Of a stretch of 64,000 bases of DNA, positions 1-8,929 are shown piece by piece. The notes beneath the pieces are model-generated. The model had not been told where the DNA came from, made no database searches, and saw only the letters and a list, made by a program, of their open reading frames with translations. Position 1 is the stretch's first letter; every line of letters begins with the position of its first letter. The translations under genes were made by a program, and so were the position numbers. The DNA is taken from NCBI GenBank assembly GCA_049472395.1, contig JBLIRR010000009.1:124001-188000 (forward strand), in the 5' to 3' direction. This DNA comes from JBLIRR01 sp049472395. GTDB taxonomy: Bacteria > SZUA-182 > DTGQ01 > JBLIRR01.

Positions 1-1
1 C

Positions 2-1708
2 CGTCCCTTCAACGACGATGAGGCAGAGAAGTTTATCCGGAACTGGTACGAGATTGTGGAAACTGCCCTTGCACAAGATCCCCATCAGGCGAAGGGGATT
101 GCGGCAGAAAAGGCAGATGAGCTTATCCATCGCCTCCGTGAGCCTGATTTTCGGGCAAGGCGGGTGTTTGAGCTTACCAGGAATCCCCTCCTCCTGACAA
201 ATATTTGTTTGGTGCATCGCCACCGGGGCGGCCTCCCCCATAAGAGGGCCAAACTCTATGAGGAGTGTATTGATGTGCTCCTTGAGCGATGGAGGGAGGC
301 AAAGGGATTGAAGGTACTGCTGAGCGCTGATTCAAGCAGACGGGCCTTACAGCCTGCCGCTCTCTGGCTTCACAGCGAGGAAGGCCGGACAAGGGCCACG
401 GCCCATGAATTAGCCCCCCATATCGAGCCAGTGCTTAAATCGGTAAGCGGTAAGGGTGAGACAGCGGAAAATTTTCTGCGAATTATCCGTGACGAGAGCG
501 GCCTGCTCACAGGATGGGATCAGGAACACTATGGATTTATGCACCTCGGTTTCCAGGAATATCTGGCAGCACGGGAGATCAGGAGCCGTGCCTTTAACGA
601 TCCGGCAGTGTTGTCCCGGCTCGCCTCTCATTTTGGAGAGAGCTGGTGGGAGGAGGTGGGGCTTCTCCTTCTTGCCCTGGAGGACCCCTCTCTTTTTGTT
701 CCTTACATGCGTGAGGTGATGAAACACCCTGCCTTTGTCGAACACCCCAATCTTGTGGAGGCATATCTTGATGATGCAGCAGAGACCTCTCTTGTGCCCT
801 TTGTGGAGTTGTTGGAAAAAACTTCAAGAGATGATGCAAGCCTCTGGGATCGTCAACTGAGGGCATTGCAGGTAGTGGAGAGACTTGATAAGAGCGTCAT
901 TGCAAACATGAAATCAGGGCTTCTTCAGCACCCCTCCCCCCACATCAGAGAGTGGATAAGGGAGAAGGATAAGCAGGATCAACAGGCGGTGATTTTTTCT
1001 AAACAAGGTGACTATACACTCGTAAGGATTCCAGGAGGAATATTTTCAATGGGTTCGCTGGAGTCTGAGGAAGGGAGGTCTAGAGATGAAGGGCCTCAGC
1101 ATGAGGTAAGGATCAGGGATTTTTATATGGGACGATACCCTGTTACCAATGAAGAATATGGACGGTTTTTACAGGAAAATCCGCATGCTCCCGAACCGCG
1201 CTACTGGGCAGATCGCCGGTTTAACCAGCCAACGCAGCCTGTCGTGGGGGTGAGCTGGGATGATGCCAAGAAATATGCAGCATGGGCAGGACTGCGTCTT
1301 CCCACTGAGGCAGAATGGGAATATGCCTGCCGGGCAGGTACCCGTATGCGATACTACACCGGGGATGGAGATAATGCCCTTGACAAGGCAGGCTGGTATA
1401 ATAAGAATTCAGGAGGGCAATTGCATCCTATTGGCGAAAAGGAGCCGAATAATTTTGGGCTCTATGATATGCATGGCAATGTATGGGAGTGGGTTGAAGA
1501 TGACTGGCATGATAATTACAAGGGTGCACCTGATGATGGGAGTGCCTGGATCGATAAGAAAAGGGGGTCTAACCGGGTGATTCGCGGCGGTAATTGGGAC
1601 GACAGTGCTCAGTTCTGCCGGTCGGCTATTCGTATCTGCGACTGGCCCGGCATCCGCGACGGCGATCTGGGCTTTCGCCTCTCCAGGTCCGTTGACCTTG
1701 GCACTTGA
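2..1708 (+). CDS. NACHT-family NTPase C-terminal part fused to an FGE/SUMF1 domain (5' partial)
   Basis: The reading frame is open from base 2, so the true start lies upstream; the GTG at 56 is internal. The first ~110 residues have the helical region that follows a NACHT/STAND NTPase core (PFNDDEAEKFIRNWY, then LTRNPLLLTNICLVH), and a helical linker follows. From about base 1010 to the stop there is a complete formylglycine-generating-enzyme (SUMF1) fold: VRIPGGIFSMGS, LPTEAEWEYACRAG, GLYDMHGNVWEWVED and a final RGGNW...GFRLSRS. NACHT-FGE fusions are known as conflict or signalling proteins and as targets of diversity-generating retroelements; here the FGE fold probably acts as a ligand-binding, C-type-lectin-like module rather than an enzyme (inference). 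The region looks more GC-rich than the following 60 kb, which suggests transfer. The Walker motifs lie outside the window. Confidence 0.85.
   Translation, partial: RPFNDDEAEKFIRNWYEIVETALAQDPHQAKGIAAEKADELIHRLREPDFRARRVFELTRNPLLLTNICLVHRHRGGLPHKRAKLYEECIDVLLERWREAKGLKVLLSADSSRRALQPAALWLHSEEGRTRATAHELAPHIEPVLKSVSGKGETAENFLRIIRDESGLLTGWDQEHYGFMHLGFQEYLAAREIRSRAFNDPAVLSRLASHFGESWWEEVGLLLLALEDPSLFVPYMREVMKHPAFVEHPNLVEAYLDDAAETSLVPFVELLEKTSRDDASLWDRQLRALQVVERLDKSVIANMKSGLLQHPSPHIREWIREKDKQDQQAVIFSKQGDYTLVRIPGGIFSMGSLESEEGRSRDEGPQHEVRIRDFYMGRYPVTNEEYGRFLQENPHAPEPRYWADRRFNQPTQPVVGVSWDDAKKYAAWAGLRLPTEAEWEYACRAGTRMRYYTGDGDNALDKAGWYNKNSGGQLHPIGEKEPNNFGLYDMHGNVWEWVEDDWHDNYKGAPDDGSAWIDKKRGSNRVIRGGNWDDSAQFCRSAIRICDWPGIRDGDLGFRLSRSVDLGT
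1580..1690 (+). other. Candidate DGR variable region (VR) at the 3' end of the NACHT-FGE gene
   Basis: The skeleton R-GG-W-xxx-A-Q-x-C-R-S-A-x-R-xxxx-P-x-x-R-xxx-LGFRL is the usual frame of FGE-type DGR targets, where the x positions are AAY codons in the template repeat. Here those positions read gac, gac, agt, ttc, att, atc, tgc, gac, atc, gac, ggc and gat. Nearly all are NNY codons, as adenine-directed mutagenesis of AAC/AAT would leave, while the G/C/T positions between them keep the consensus. No template repeat, Avd gene or reverse transcriptase was found in the window, so the cassette would have to be upstream or elsewhere in the genome. Confidence 0.55.
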
Positions 1709-2227
1709 TCCCTTGTATCCTTGGCTGTTGGGCGGTTCTTGGAAAAGTTGAGTGAGCGACAAGCCGCCACAGCGAAGCCGGCGGCTTGAGAGCGAACGGG
1801 GGACCAGCACGGGGCTCACTAGATTGAGATGCTTTGTGATGCTCTTACTTCTTACTATAAAACTGGGCTTTCAAATTCATGTAGTTGAGATTTTCTTCTT
1901 CAGACTCTAATGGATTTACGACGTGCAAAAAATAAAATTCCTCACAATCAACAACAGTGACAGTGTAATTCCCGATATGTCATTGTCTTTAAGTGTGGCA
2001 ACAAGAGCATTATCAAAAAATGAAAAGCGCCTGTTTGCTCACACTATGATGTTTTTTGTTCATTATCCGATATTATTAATATAATAATGTTTGCCTATGT
2101 TGAAAATATAGGTAATTATCTTATTATAGGCATTTTGGCCGTTTTTATATTTATTATCGTATTATTGTACCAAAGATTATCTCTACAGAGGATTATATAA
2201 CATTATTATGAATTGTTGGTAGACAGA
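1709..2227. other. Intergenic region behind the NACHT-FGE gene
   Basis: About 520 bases without a supported gene. The first 120 bases are GC-rich and carry the 1760-1788 hairpin. From about 1830 the sequence turns strongly AT-rich, a sharp change in composition that may mark the edge of an acquired segment. No reverse transcriptase or accessory gene is present. Confidence 0.5.
1760..1788. other. GC-rich hairpin downstream of the candidate VR
   Basis: A perfect 9-bp stem (CAAGCCGCC at 1760-1768, GGCGGCTTG at 1780-1788) encloses an 11-nt loop, about 50 bases after the stop codon. No T-tract follows, so it is a poor intrinsic terminator. In the Bordetella phage DGR a hairpin/cruciform just downstream of the VR is needed for target recognition, and this one has a similar position (inference). 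Confidence 0.5.
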
Positions 2228-2617
2228 ATGAAGAAGAAATCGCACAAGACAGCATTCATTCTTAGCTTCTTGCTTGCCGGAACAGGACTGTGGTACCTGG
2301 GAAAATGGAAATGGGGATTCATCAACCTTTTTGCGGTCCTTGCGCGAGGGATCATCCTTCATTTCTCCCTGCCTGAAGAAGCCTTTTTCAAGATTATCCG
2401 ATGGGTAGCCATCGGATGTGCCGGAGGATCTGGTGATCTAGCTCAAGCCATAGCGCAACAAATGAGTGTCAAACTCAAAGCACAGGAATCTGCCAGCAAT
2501 TCCATGTATCCATATTCATCGACAGGCTCTTCCTCCCCCGGAGGCTCGGGGAGCGATAGGGTGGTTGATTTAATAAACAGAGGGGGAAAAGATGTCTTGG
2601 GGAAAAATAAAAAGTAA
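2228..2617 (+). CDS. Small membrane protein, TM2-like, unknown function
   Basis: A protein of about 129 residues starting at ATG 2228. A TTG at 2213 would add five residues; neither start has a convincing ribosome-binding site. Residues ~8-24 form a hydrophobic segment, followed by YLGKWKWGFINLF, the turn seen in TM2-domain proteins, and a second hydrophobic segment to about residue 55. The C-terminal 60 residues are Ser/Gly-rich and probably disordered. Its 3' end overlaps the next gene by 26 bases, so the two are probably co-translated. The function is not recognisable; a membrane role is inferred only from the segments. Confidence 0.6.
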   Translation: MKKKSHKTAFILSFLLAGTGLWYLGKWKWGFINLFAVLARGIILHFSLPEEAFFKIIRWVAIGCAGGSGDLAQAIAQQMSVKLKAQESASNSMYPYSSTGSSSPGGSGSDRVVDLINRGGKDVLGKNKK

Positions 2618-4490
2618 AAGGTATTCAAAGACATTTCTTTTCTATTTCGTAACAGCGGGTATTGCCTTGATGGTATTTGCCGGCTGTTCTGTTTCACGGC
2701 AGTCTGTCGATCGAGGTTATACAGACTCTTTAATTTCTCAACTTAATGATACGAACCCTGAGGTAAGAAAAAGTGCTGCCAGGAAATTAGGAGAATTGAA
2801 AAATCAAGAAGCCGTAAAATACTTAGTCAAAATTTTTAAAGGTAAGGATTATTCAGTTTCTGAGACATCCCGGGAGGCATTATTTAGAATAGGAGGCAAA
2901 GAGGTCTTGGCAGAGATGATAAATCTTTTACAGGACAATAATGCCTCTGAACATGCACATCAGGAGGCCTTATGGGTACTGCGGCATATAAACAATGCGC
3001 AGGCCGTGAAGGCTGTTATAAATACAGCCCTTTATCATGAAAATCATTTTGTCAGGGAATATGCGATTGATTACCTTGTGGAGGTGAACAGCCGCTCAGC
3101 CACAAAATCATTAATAAAGGCACTTAGTCATGAAAATGTAAAGATAAGAGCACATGCCGCCCATGCTTTACGTTTATTAAAGGATGAGGCGATTATTAAA
3201 CCCCTCTTTAATGCCTTCCTTGAAGCAGGGACATCGTTTTATGACCAATTTCTTATAGTGGATGCCATGCAAGGATTAAAAAATCTAAGTGGTTCCGATC
3301 ACGCATTAGATTATCTGCTCGCACGGATGGATGATAGAGACAGCAGGAAAAGGGAACTGGCTGTGAAAATTTTGGTTGACAGCAAATCACCCGAGGTGAT
3401 CCAAAAATTAAACAAGGCATTGAATGACGAATCAGCCCGGGTAAGAATGGATGCGGCCGAAGCTCTGGCTAAGGAAAGCCCTTCACAGGCTATTGAAACT
3501 CTGATTTCCTGTCTCAATAATCAGGACCATGAAATCCGTGGAGCTGCTGCCAGTGCCCTGGGGAGAGTTAAAAGTCTTCATGCTGTAGATTCTTTAGCTA
3601 AGGCCTTAAAAGACGATGATTACGATGTTAGGAGAGATGCAGTGCATGCCCTGTATGAAATAAATGATCCCAGGGCCATAGAGGCATTGATCGAGGTGGT
3701 AAATGATAAAACATCCACGATCAGACAGAAGGCGCTGGAATCTCTGGTCAGGTTCAAAACGTATAATACTATCCTGCAGGCAGCCCGTGATGAGGATTCA
3801 AATATACGGGAGATCGCTGTTACAGCTCTGGCTTACTATGATACGCCGGAAGCCTTCTCATATGTTATAGAGGCACTCAGCGATAAGTCTGCCAATGTCC
3901 GTCTGAAAACATTACTTATACTATCAAATAAAAAAGAGAGGAAAGCTTTTGAATTTATAAAAAAACTGCTCTACGATGATGATTCCAAAATAAGGGGACA
4001 TGCAGCAAATGCTTTGAGATCATTAGCTAATACCGGAGAAGATGTGGAAACACTTATTAAAGCAGCAGAGATAGAAATAAAACAGAAAGAAAAAGAAGCG
4101 GAAACATCCAATCCGCAGTTTGATATTGATAAAGGGACTGAAAAATTAAATAACAGAGAAATTTCTTTGCATAGAGGAGAAAATAAAGTTGCCCTGTCGG
4201 TGAGCAATATTACGGGTAGTATGGGGCCGATCTCCATTAAGATTCGGCTTAAAAAGGCGGTAGAGTGGATAAAAGTTAGACCGGAAGAGGGTTTAATCGT
4301 AGATGTTCAGCCTGGAGAAGAAAAGAAATTCAGCTTTACGCTGACAACAATAGATGAAGCAATTCCTGAAAAAGAAGATGTGACAGGAGAGGTCATCTTT
4401 GTATATGAATCTATGACGGAGGCGGTATTAGATTCAGTACGAGAGAGAAGCTACCTTATCAGGCTGAAAAAAAATACCACTTCCCCATGA
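2592..4490 (+). CDS. HEAT-repeat lipoprotein with C-terminal Ig-like domain
   Basis: 632 residues behind a good ribosome-binding site (agaggggg). The N-terminus is a lipoprotein signal with lipobox VFAGC, modified Cys32. Residues ~40-490 are a long array of HEAT/PBS-lyase-type repeats (repeating units like DSNIREIAVTALAYYDTPEA and DSKIRGHAANALRSLAN), giving a superhelical protein-binding scaffold. A lysine/glutamate-rich linker (~475-500) leads to a ~120-residue beta domain (KVALSVSNITGSMGPISIK onward) resembling an Ig-like or CARDB-type fold. The likely location is the periplasm or outer membrane, with a role in protein-protein contacts. Translation is probably coupled to the TM2-like gene upstream. 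The partner is unknown. Confidence 0.8.
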   Translation: MSWGKIKSKRYSKTFLFYFVTAGIALMVFAGCSVSRQSVDRGYTDSLISQLNDTNPEVRKSAARKLGELKNQEAVKYLVKIFKGKDYSVSETSREALFRIGGKEVLAEMINLLQDNNASEHAHQEALWVLRHINNAQAVKAVINTALYHENHFVREYAIDYLVEVNSRSATKSLIKALSHENVKIRAHAAHALRLLKDEAIIKPLFNAFLEAGTSFYDQFLIVDAMQGLKNLSGSDHALDYLLARMDDRDSRKRELAVKILVDSKSPEVIQKLNKALNDESARVRMDAAEALAKESPSQAIETLISCLNNQDHEIRGAAASALGRVKSLHAVDSLAKALKDDDYDVRRDAVHALYEINDPRAIEALIEVVNDKTSTIRQKALESLVRFKTYNTILQAARDEDSNIREIAVTALAYYDTPEAFSYVIEALSDKSANVRLKTLLILSNKKERKAFEFIKKLLYDDDSKIRGHAANALRSLANTGEDVETLIKAAEIEIKQKEKEAETSNPQFDIDKGTEKLNNREISLHRGENKVALSVSNITGSMGPISIKIRLKKAVEWIKVRPEEGLIVDVQPGEEKKFSFTLTTIDEAIPEKEDVTGEVIFVYESMTEAVLDSVRERSYLIRLKKNTTSP

Positions 4491-4763
4491 AGATAAATAA
4501 GATAAGAAGATTCTCTCCAACAGTGCATTACTGATCTTGATCTGTTTTTCTATTTTTTGTCGCAACTGGATCTCCTGCCTAAGCTGCTGATTTGCATTCA
4601 TCAAATCTGCCCTCTGCTTATCCATCTCGAACTTCAGGTCATTATATGCCTGTTTGAGTATTCTTATTCCTTTCTTCTGGCCAGTGAAATCGTTACAGGT
4701 AGTTAATAAAATTCCTATAGTCTCATTATGGCTTCCGTTCAGATCATCGCTTGAAAGCCCAAT
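4491..4763 (-). pseudogene. Remnant of a PAS-containing sensor kinase
   Basis: On the minus strand an open stretch reads GLSSDDLNGSHNETIGILL, then GQKKGIRILKQAYNDLKFE, then a coiled coil (NANQQLRQEIQLRQKIEKQ) and ISNALLERIF. This is the end of one PAS/PAC module, the usual coiled-coil linker and the first residues of the next PAS. It is blocked upstream by a TGA and runs out downstream at the 3' end of the HEAT-repeat gene. There is no start codon or signalling domain, so it is a decayed fragment left between intact genes. Confidence 0.6.
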
Positions 4764-4831
4764 TCATTAACTCAACCTTGCGCCAGGCGAGACGTGGTGC
4801 TTCTTGTGAGGTGCAAGTTCGTAGTAGGTAA

Positions 4832-4984
4832 GGTTTAACCAAGCGCCTGTACCAAGTGCTAAAAGCAAAAACTGCCCATCAAATAAATGCTGTTAAGCCT
4901 TATTTGGATGACATGATTTCTAACGGCATCAGATACTGTGAACAATTTTATAAAAGCTTTCTCAAGCAAACAGGAGAACTATAG
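4832..4984 (+). pseudogene. C-terminal remnant of a DUF3368 (PIN-like toxin) protein
   Basis: The open frame encodes QINAVKPYLDDMISNGIRY followed by CEQFYKSFLKQTGEL and a stop. This matches the pattern of the last 40 residues of DUF3368 PIN-family proteins (I.(S/A)VKP.LD.LI..GFR.S..LY...LK..GE). The catalytic acidic residues and the N-terminal two thirds are missing, and the frame is closed just upstream at 4829-4831. No UPF0175-type antitoxin partner was found. It is probably the trace of a lost toxin-antitoxin pair; certainty is moderate because only the C-terminus remains. Confidence 0.45.
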
Positions 4985-5264
4985 TTTATCTGGATTCCGT
5001 CCCCCGTTAATTCGTCGTATATTTGTCAAATGTTAAGGGCTGATCCCCTCGCTTTTTACCAACGCTTCTGACAAAAACCTTATAATAAAAGACTGACCCC
5101 GTGTTTCTGATCCCGTGTTTTCCAAAATTAGATTGATGTTATATTATCCGGTCCAATGTAAAGAAAGAGAAGTTGGGCAAGGAAAAAGTATTTGAGCGGT
5201 ATAAAGATCTAAAAATACTAATTTTGCCTAACTACCAACGATTTCAAATTTCAAGATCCGACCC

Positions 5265-5304
5265 CTATCCAAGGTGCATCAAAAGATGAAGACACCTTGG
5301 ATAG
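5265..5304 (-). terminator. 12-bp inverted repeat behind the beta-helix/TSP3 gene
   Basis: CTATCCAAGGTG (5265-5276) and CACCTTGGATAG (5293-5304) pair perfectly around a 16-nt loop. The repeat lies about 20 bases past the stop codon of the minus-strand gene ending at 5323. It lacks a U-tract, so it may be a weak or factor-assisted terminator or an mRNA 3' end stabiliser. Confidence 0.45.
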
Positions 5305-5322
5305 GAGAATTTCTGGAAATTG

Positions 5323-8300
5323 TTACCAAATGACTGATCGTGTGGTAAATGGACTGGAAGATGATTGCGGCCAATTATTCCAAAAGAGATTCAATTGGCT
5401 GCTCGGGTAATTGCTCCATGAATATTCAGCGGGGATGCTGATGATTCCGCCTCTAATAAGATCCCACTGAAAACCGGCACCGGGCCAGTAGCCCCATTGC
5501 CGGTAAGCCCATTGAGTGGGGTCGTCGGGGAATCTGTCTGGATTGTTACCATTTGGATTGTCTCCATAACCATCATTATCCCGGTCAGCCCATTGAGTGG
5601 GGTCGTCAGGGAATCGATCCGGATTGTTACCATCTGGATTATCCCCGTAACCATCCCCATCCCTATCAGACCACTGAGTGGAGTCGTCAGGGAATCGATC
5701 CGGATTGTTACCATCTGGATTGTCCCCGTAACCATCCCCATCCCTATCGGACCATTGTGTGTTGTCAGAGGGGAATGCATCTCTTATGTTAGGTATTGTG
5801 TCTTCGTCAGAGTCAGTATTATTATCAAAGCAGGGATACGCGTCGTTTTCATCAGGAATACCATCACTATCATCATCTTTGTCCTGATTATCGCCGACAC
5901 CATCACCGTCAGTGTCTTTCCACTCATCCCCATTATAGGGAAAGACGTCGTGTTCATTGCTTACACCATCACCATCGATGTCGTTGTCATGTGCATCTGC
6001 TTTTCCGTCACCGTCAGTATCAGCGGCAGCATCCTCTTTTTCTTCAGCTTCACTCACTTCGCCATCACCATTCCTGTCACTCCTCTCTGTCCTTGTCCCA
6101 TCTTTTGGAAAAGCATCAGTTCCATCACTCCTATTATCATTATCATCATCATGGTCTTTTGTATCATCCTCACCATCCCTGTCCGTGTCTCTGGACTTGT
6201 CGGGATCAAAGGGAAACATATCGCTATGGTTTAAGACACCATCACCATCCGAATCATTAGGTGCTATATTTGCCCATAAAGTGCCAGGAGGTAAAACTAG
6301 TGGAATAATTTCAAGGGGAAAGCTGCTTGCCATAAGGGGGTATGTGACGAGGAAGTCCGGGAGTGTAAGAAATGTCACCGTACTAATCTGATAAATGGCC
6401 TGGGCCTCATAGGCACCCATATCCACTACGTCAGTTCTCGGGATCCAGTATGGGTATTGTTGTGGATATGAGAATATATAAGATGGATAGAGAGTATAAG
6501 ATAGAGATGGATGATAAACAAAACGCGGGTTGCCATCAAGATCAAATGGCGTTGGCTCGTTGGGATTGCTGTCACCATCCATGTCAGCGCTATCGGGAGG
6601 TACTGCTCTGTCGTTTCCAGTGTCGATACAGGGTGAACCAAGCCCAAGCCGCAGGTTGTCGGTATTAACATCAACGAACAGTGGATCATCACCAATATTC
6701 CCTTCTCCGCCTAAATTACCGGTCCAGCCTTGTATGCACGAGTAGGTAATGTCAATTTCAGCCATACTGTCAACGGAGATCTGGGCAGACTCAATAGAAT
6801 TGCTATCGTCACTGTTGCCCCAGAGTATGCAGTTGGTCACTTCCGCTTGACCTCCACTATTGTATATCCCTCCGCCTTCGCCTGCTGAGTTGCCACTAAA
6901 GGTGCAATTTGTCACTATTTCATAAGATCCAGTGCTGGATATCCCACCTCCATAATAAACCGGCGTAGGTGTCTCTACATCAGGTATTTCTGTAGCCCTG
7001 TTTCTGATGAACATACAATTAGTCACCGCAGCCTCACCGATACCGCTGTTGCCCATCCCGCCGCCATAACAGGCCCAGTTGTCGTTGAAGGTACAGTTGA
7101 TAACAGTCGGCACATTATTTATGCCCCCCTCGTTGCCCATCCCACCACCTCTTAATGCTAAGTTTCTAATAAAGGTGCAGTTGGTGACGATCGGGCTGCA
7201 ATTGTTATTGCCCGAAGCGTCAGTCCCGTTGTATATCCCACCGCCCATAGAAAGTGCTGAATTGCCGATAAAGGTACAGTTGTTCACAATCGGGCTGCAA
7301 TCGATATCAGTCTCGCTGCGAATCCCATTGTATATTCCGCCACCATTATCGTATAGTGAATCAGGGCCGTTGGCATTGCCACCTTTGATGGTGAAGCCAT
7401 CCAGGATGCATGTTGCATCCGTACCACTGGTAGTGACTACATGATAGCTGTTTTCGGACCGACTGTCTTCTTCCAGCAAGAGAGAGGGATTGGCAACCTC
7501 AATATCATCTCCCTCAAGGTCACCGCTAAGGATTGTTTCGTAGGCATCGATATCTCGATCATCGGGGTCTGGTTCATCGAAGCCAGCGTAGCCGCCGTAA
7601 ATGGCCACTCCACTTTTGAGCTGGAAGGTGGCTTCCCGGTCAGCGCTTCCATTGGGATTATCCGTGTCCTGATCGGGTTTGTAGATCCCCTCGGCTACCC
7701 GGATCTCGCAATCTGCTGGAGCCACAGCCAGGGCATCCTGAAGATGATTGAAGGCATCGGCCCAAGACGATCCATTGTTTCTTCCAGGTGCGTCCGCATC
7801 GACATAGATAACGTCCACGTCACGGACAGGCCAGATCCCGAATATGGTGTCTTTACCAAAACATTCTTGCTCACCACTTATGAAACTGAAAGCACGATTA
7901 TTTATAGCTGGAAATTGACAAAAACCAGACACCCAGTAAGTTCCAGTTATCCACTCGTGTTCAAAAGGAGGAGTACCACACAACACGTTTTCAAAAGGTC
8001 CTGGATCTATTGTCGGACTTATGGGCGTTTTACAATGAGTAAGAGGTGGTATCCCTTCCTCTTCGCATTGGAGCCCCTCCATTACTCTGTAATATAGATC
8101 CTCTAACTCCCCGACATCTTCGTAAGAATCACTTCCCTTTGGAAGACGCCAATCATCGAAGCCTTCAAAAACAAGGTCTTCAACATAAGCCTCGGCACTA
8201 TCATAGTCCCCTATCTCTTGACAACAATTAGCGTTCTTAATCCACATGAGGCCACTTACTAAGTCCGTAATTGTACCATCGCCGTTGTCAATGAGGGTGG

Positions 8301-8373
8301 TTGCCTCTGCTAAGTTTGCAAGCATAAATGCCATAGTAAGCGCAATATATAGTGTAAGAAGCTTTTTCATCAT
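5323..8373 (-). CDS. Secreted DUF1566 / beta-helix / thrombospondin type 3 repeat protein
   Basis: 1016 residues with a strong ribosome-binding site (aagggagat) before ATG 8373 and a Sec signal peptide cut near residue 24 (LANLAEA). Residues ~25-185 form a DUF1566 (Lcl-type) domain: DNGDGTITDLVSGLMWIKNA and DWRLPKG. From ~187 (YVDADAPGRNNGSSWADAF) to ~660 is a right-handed parallel beta-helix of the polymorphic outer-membrane/pectate-lyase type, with repeats such as VTNCTFIRN and GGGIYN. Residues ~705-950 are Ca-binding TSP3 repeats rich in DxDxDGxxD. The last TSP3 units are near-identical 29-residue copies. The protein is probably a calcium-stabilised surface or released protein. Neighbouring genes suggest no enzyme role. 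Confidence 0.85.
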   Translation of the reverse strand: MMKKLLTLYIALTMAFMLANLAEATTLIDNGDGTITDLVSGLMWIKNANCCQEIGDYDSAEAYVEDLVFEGFDDWRLPKGSDSYEDVGELEDLYYRVMEGLQCEEEGIPPLTHCKTPISPTIDPGPFENVLCGTPPFEHEWITGTYWVSGFCQFPAINNRAFSFISGEQECFGKDTIFGIWPVRDVDVIYVDADAPGRNNGSSWADAFNHLQDALAVAPADCEIRVAEGIYKPDQDTDNPNGSADREATFQLKSGVAIYGGYAGFDEPDPDDRDIDAYETILSGDLEGDDIEVANPSLLLEEDSRSENSYHVVTTSGTDATCILDGFTIKGGNANGPDSLYDNGGGIYNGIRSETDIDCSPIVNNCTFIGNSALSMGGGIYNGTDASGNNNCSPIVTNCTFIRNLALRGGGMGNEGGINNVPTVINCTFNDNWACYGGGMGNSGIGEAAVTNCMFIRNRATEIPDVETPTPVYYGGGISSTGSYEIVTNCTFSGNSAGEGGGIYNSGGQAEVTNCILWGNSDDSNSIESAQISVDSMAEIDITYSCIQGWTGNLGGEGNIGDDPLFVDVNTDNLRLGLGSPCIDTGNDRAVPPDSADMDGDSNPNEPTPFDLDGNPRFVYHPSLSYTLYPSYIFSYPQQYPYWIPRTDVVDMGAYEAQAIYQISTVTFLTLPDFLVTYPLMASSFPLEIIPLVLPPGTLWANIAPNDSDGDGVLNHSDMFPFDPDKSRDTDRDGEDDTKDHDDDNDNRSDGTDAFPKDGTRTERSDRNGDGEVSEAEEKEDAAADTDGDGKADAHDNDIDGDGVSNEHDVFPYNGDEWKDTDGDGVGDNQDKDDDSDGIPDENDAYPCFDNNTDSDEDTIPNIRDAFPSDNTQWSDRDGDGYGDNPDGNNPDRFPDDSTQWSDRDGDGYGDNPDGNNPDRFPDDPTQWADRDNDGYGDNPNGNNPDRFPDDPTQWAYRQWGYWPGAGFQWDLIRGGIISIPAEYSWSNYPSSQLNLFWNNWPQSSSSPFTTRSVIW
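5508..5768 (-). repeat. 87-bp tandem repeat array inside the TSP3 region
   Basis: About three units with an 87-bp period encode 29-residue copies of the pattern DPTQWSDRDGDGYGDNPDGN + NPDRFPD. The boundary motif cattgagtggggtcgtc recurs near 5510, 5596 and 5683, with a diverged copy near 5755. The units are almost identical at DNA level, which points to recent expansion or gene conversion; copy number is likely to vary between strains. Confidence 0.8.
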
Positions 8374-8929
8374 TTTTTATCTCCCTTACTTATATAAATT
8401 ATATAACGCATTTACTTACAAAAAATATTTAAGCCGTTTGTATTTTCCTCCTTAACCCTCCTTTGTAAGAGTAAGTTACAACCACATTTAGACAGATAAT
8501 ATTACAGCATTTTTCATAAGCATCACCCTGCCTCTTTTAATAAAAGCCTGAAAAAGATTTCATTAAAAAAACGTCATCTACACAATTTGAATAGTATTCA
8601 TCATTATTATCTTTTTCCCATGAGTATTATCTAGACTCTTAATAATACTATATTAGGAATACAAAAAAAAGCTTTATTTAATTTTTATAGGTAATTCTAA
8701 TTATAAAAAATAAAAAGGATTCGAGATTATTATTTTAATTCTTAATAAAAAGGAAAGTGAGTTGTATATTAGTTAACCTTTAAGTTTTTTTAATTTCGTT
8801 TACAATTTTGGGATACCCGATACTGTCCTTCCCGAATATTCGTAACCATTAAATTTGTTGAGTTTTTACGCTTGCCGAAATATACTTCATGAAACAATTT
8901 CATATCCAAAGGGAGTAATATTTGCAAGC
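8374..8929. other. AT-rich intergenic region
   Basis: About 550 bases between the TSP3 protein start and a transposase remnant. It is very AT-rich with many A/T runs. It must hold the promoter of the minus-strand gene at 8373 (a TATATAAT-like -10 lies near 8395-8410), but no clear -35 was found. No gene or RNA structure is supported. Confidence 0.4.

Noticed and set aside
1409..1819. 136-codon minus-strand open frame over the FGE 3' end
   Set aside because: Antisense shadow of the DGR-like region and hairpin; no homology pattern.
5497..6391. Long plus-strand open frames (245, 154 and 144 codons) opposite the TSP3 region
   Set aside because: Low-complexity Ile/Val- or His-rich translations produced by the antisense of DxDGD repeats; no start signals.
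7441..8097. 218-codon plus-strand open frame
   Set aside because: Antisense to the beta-helix domain of a gene with clear family motifs; no domain or ribosome-binding site.
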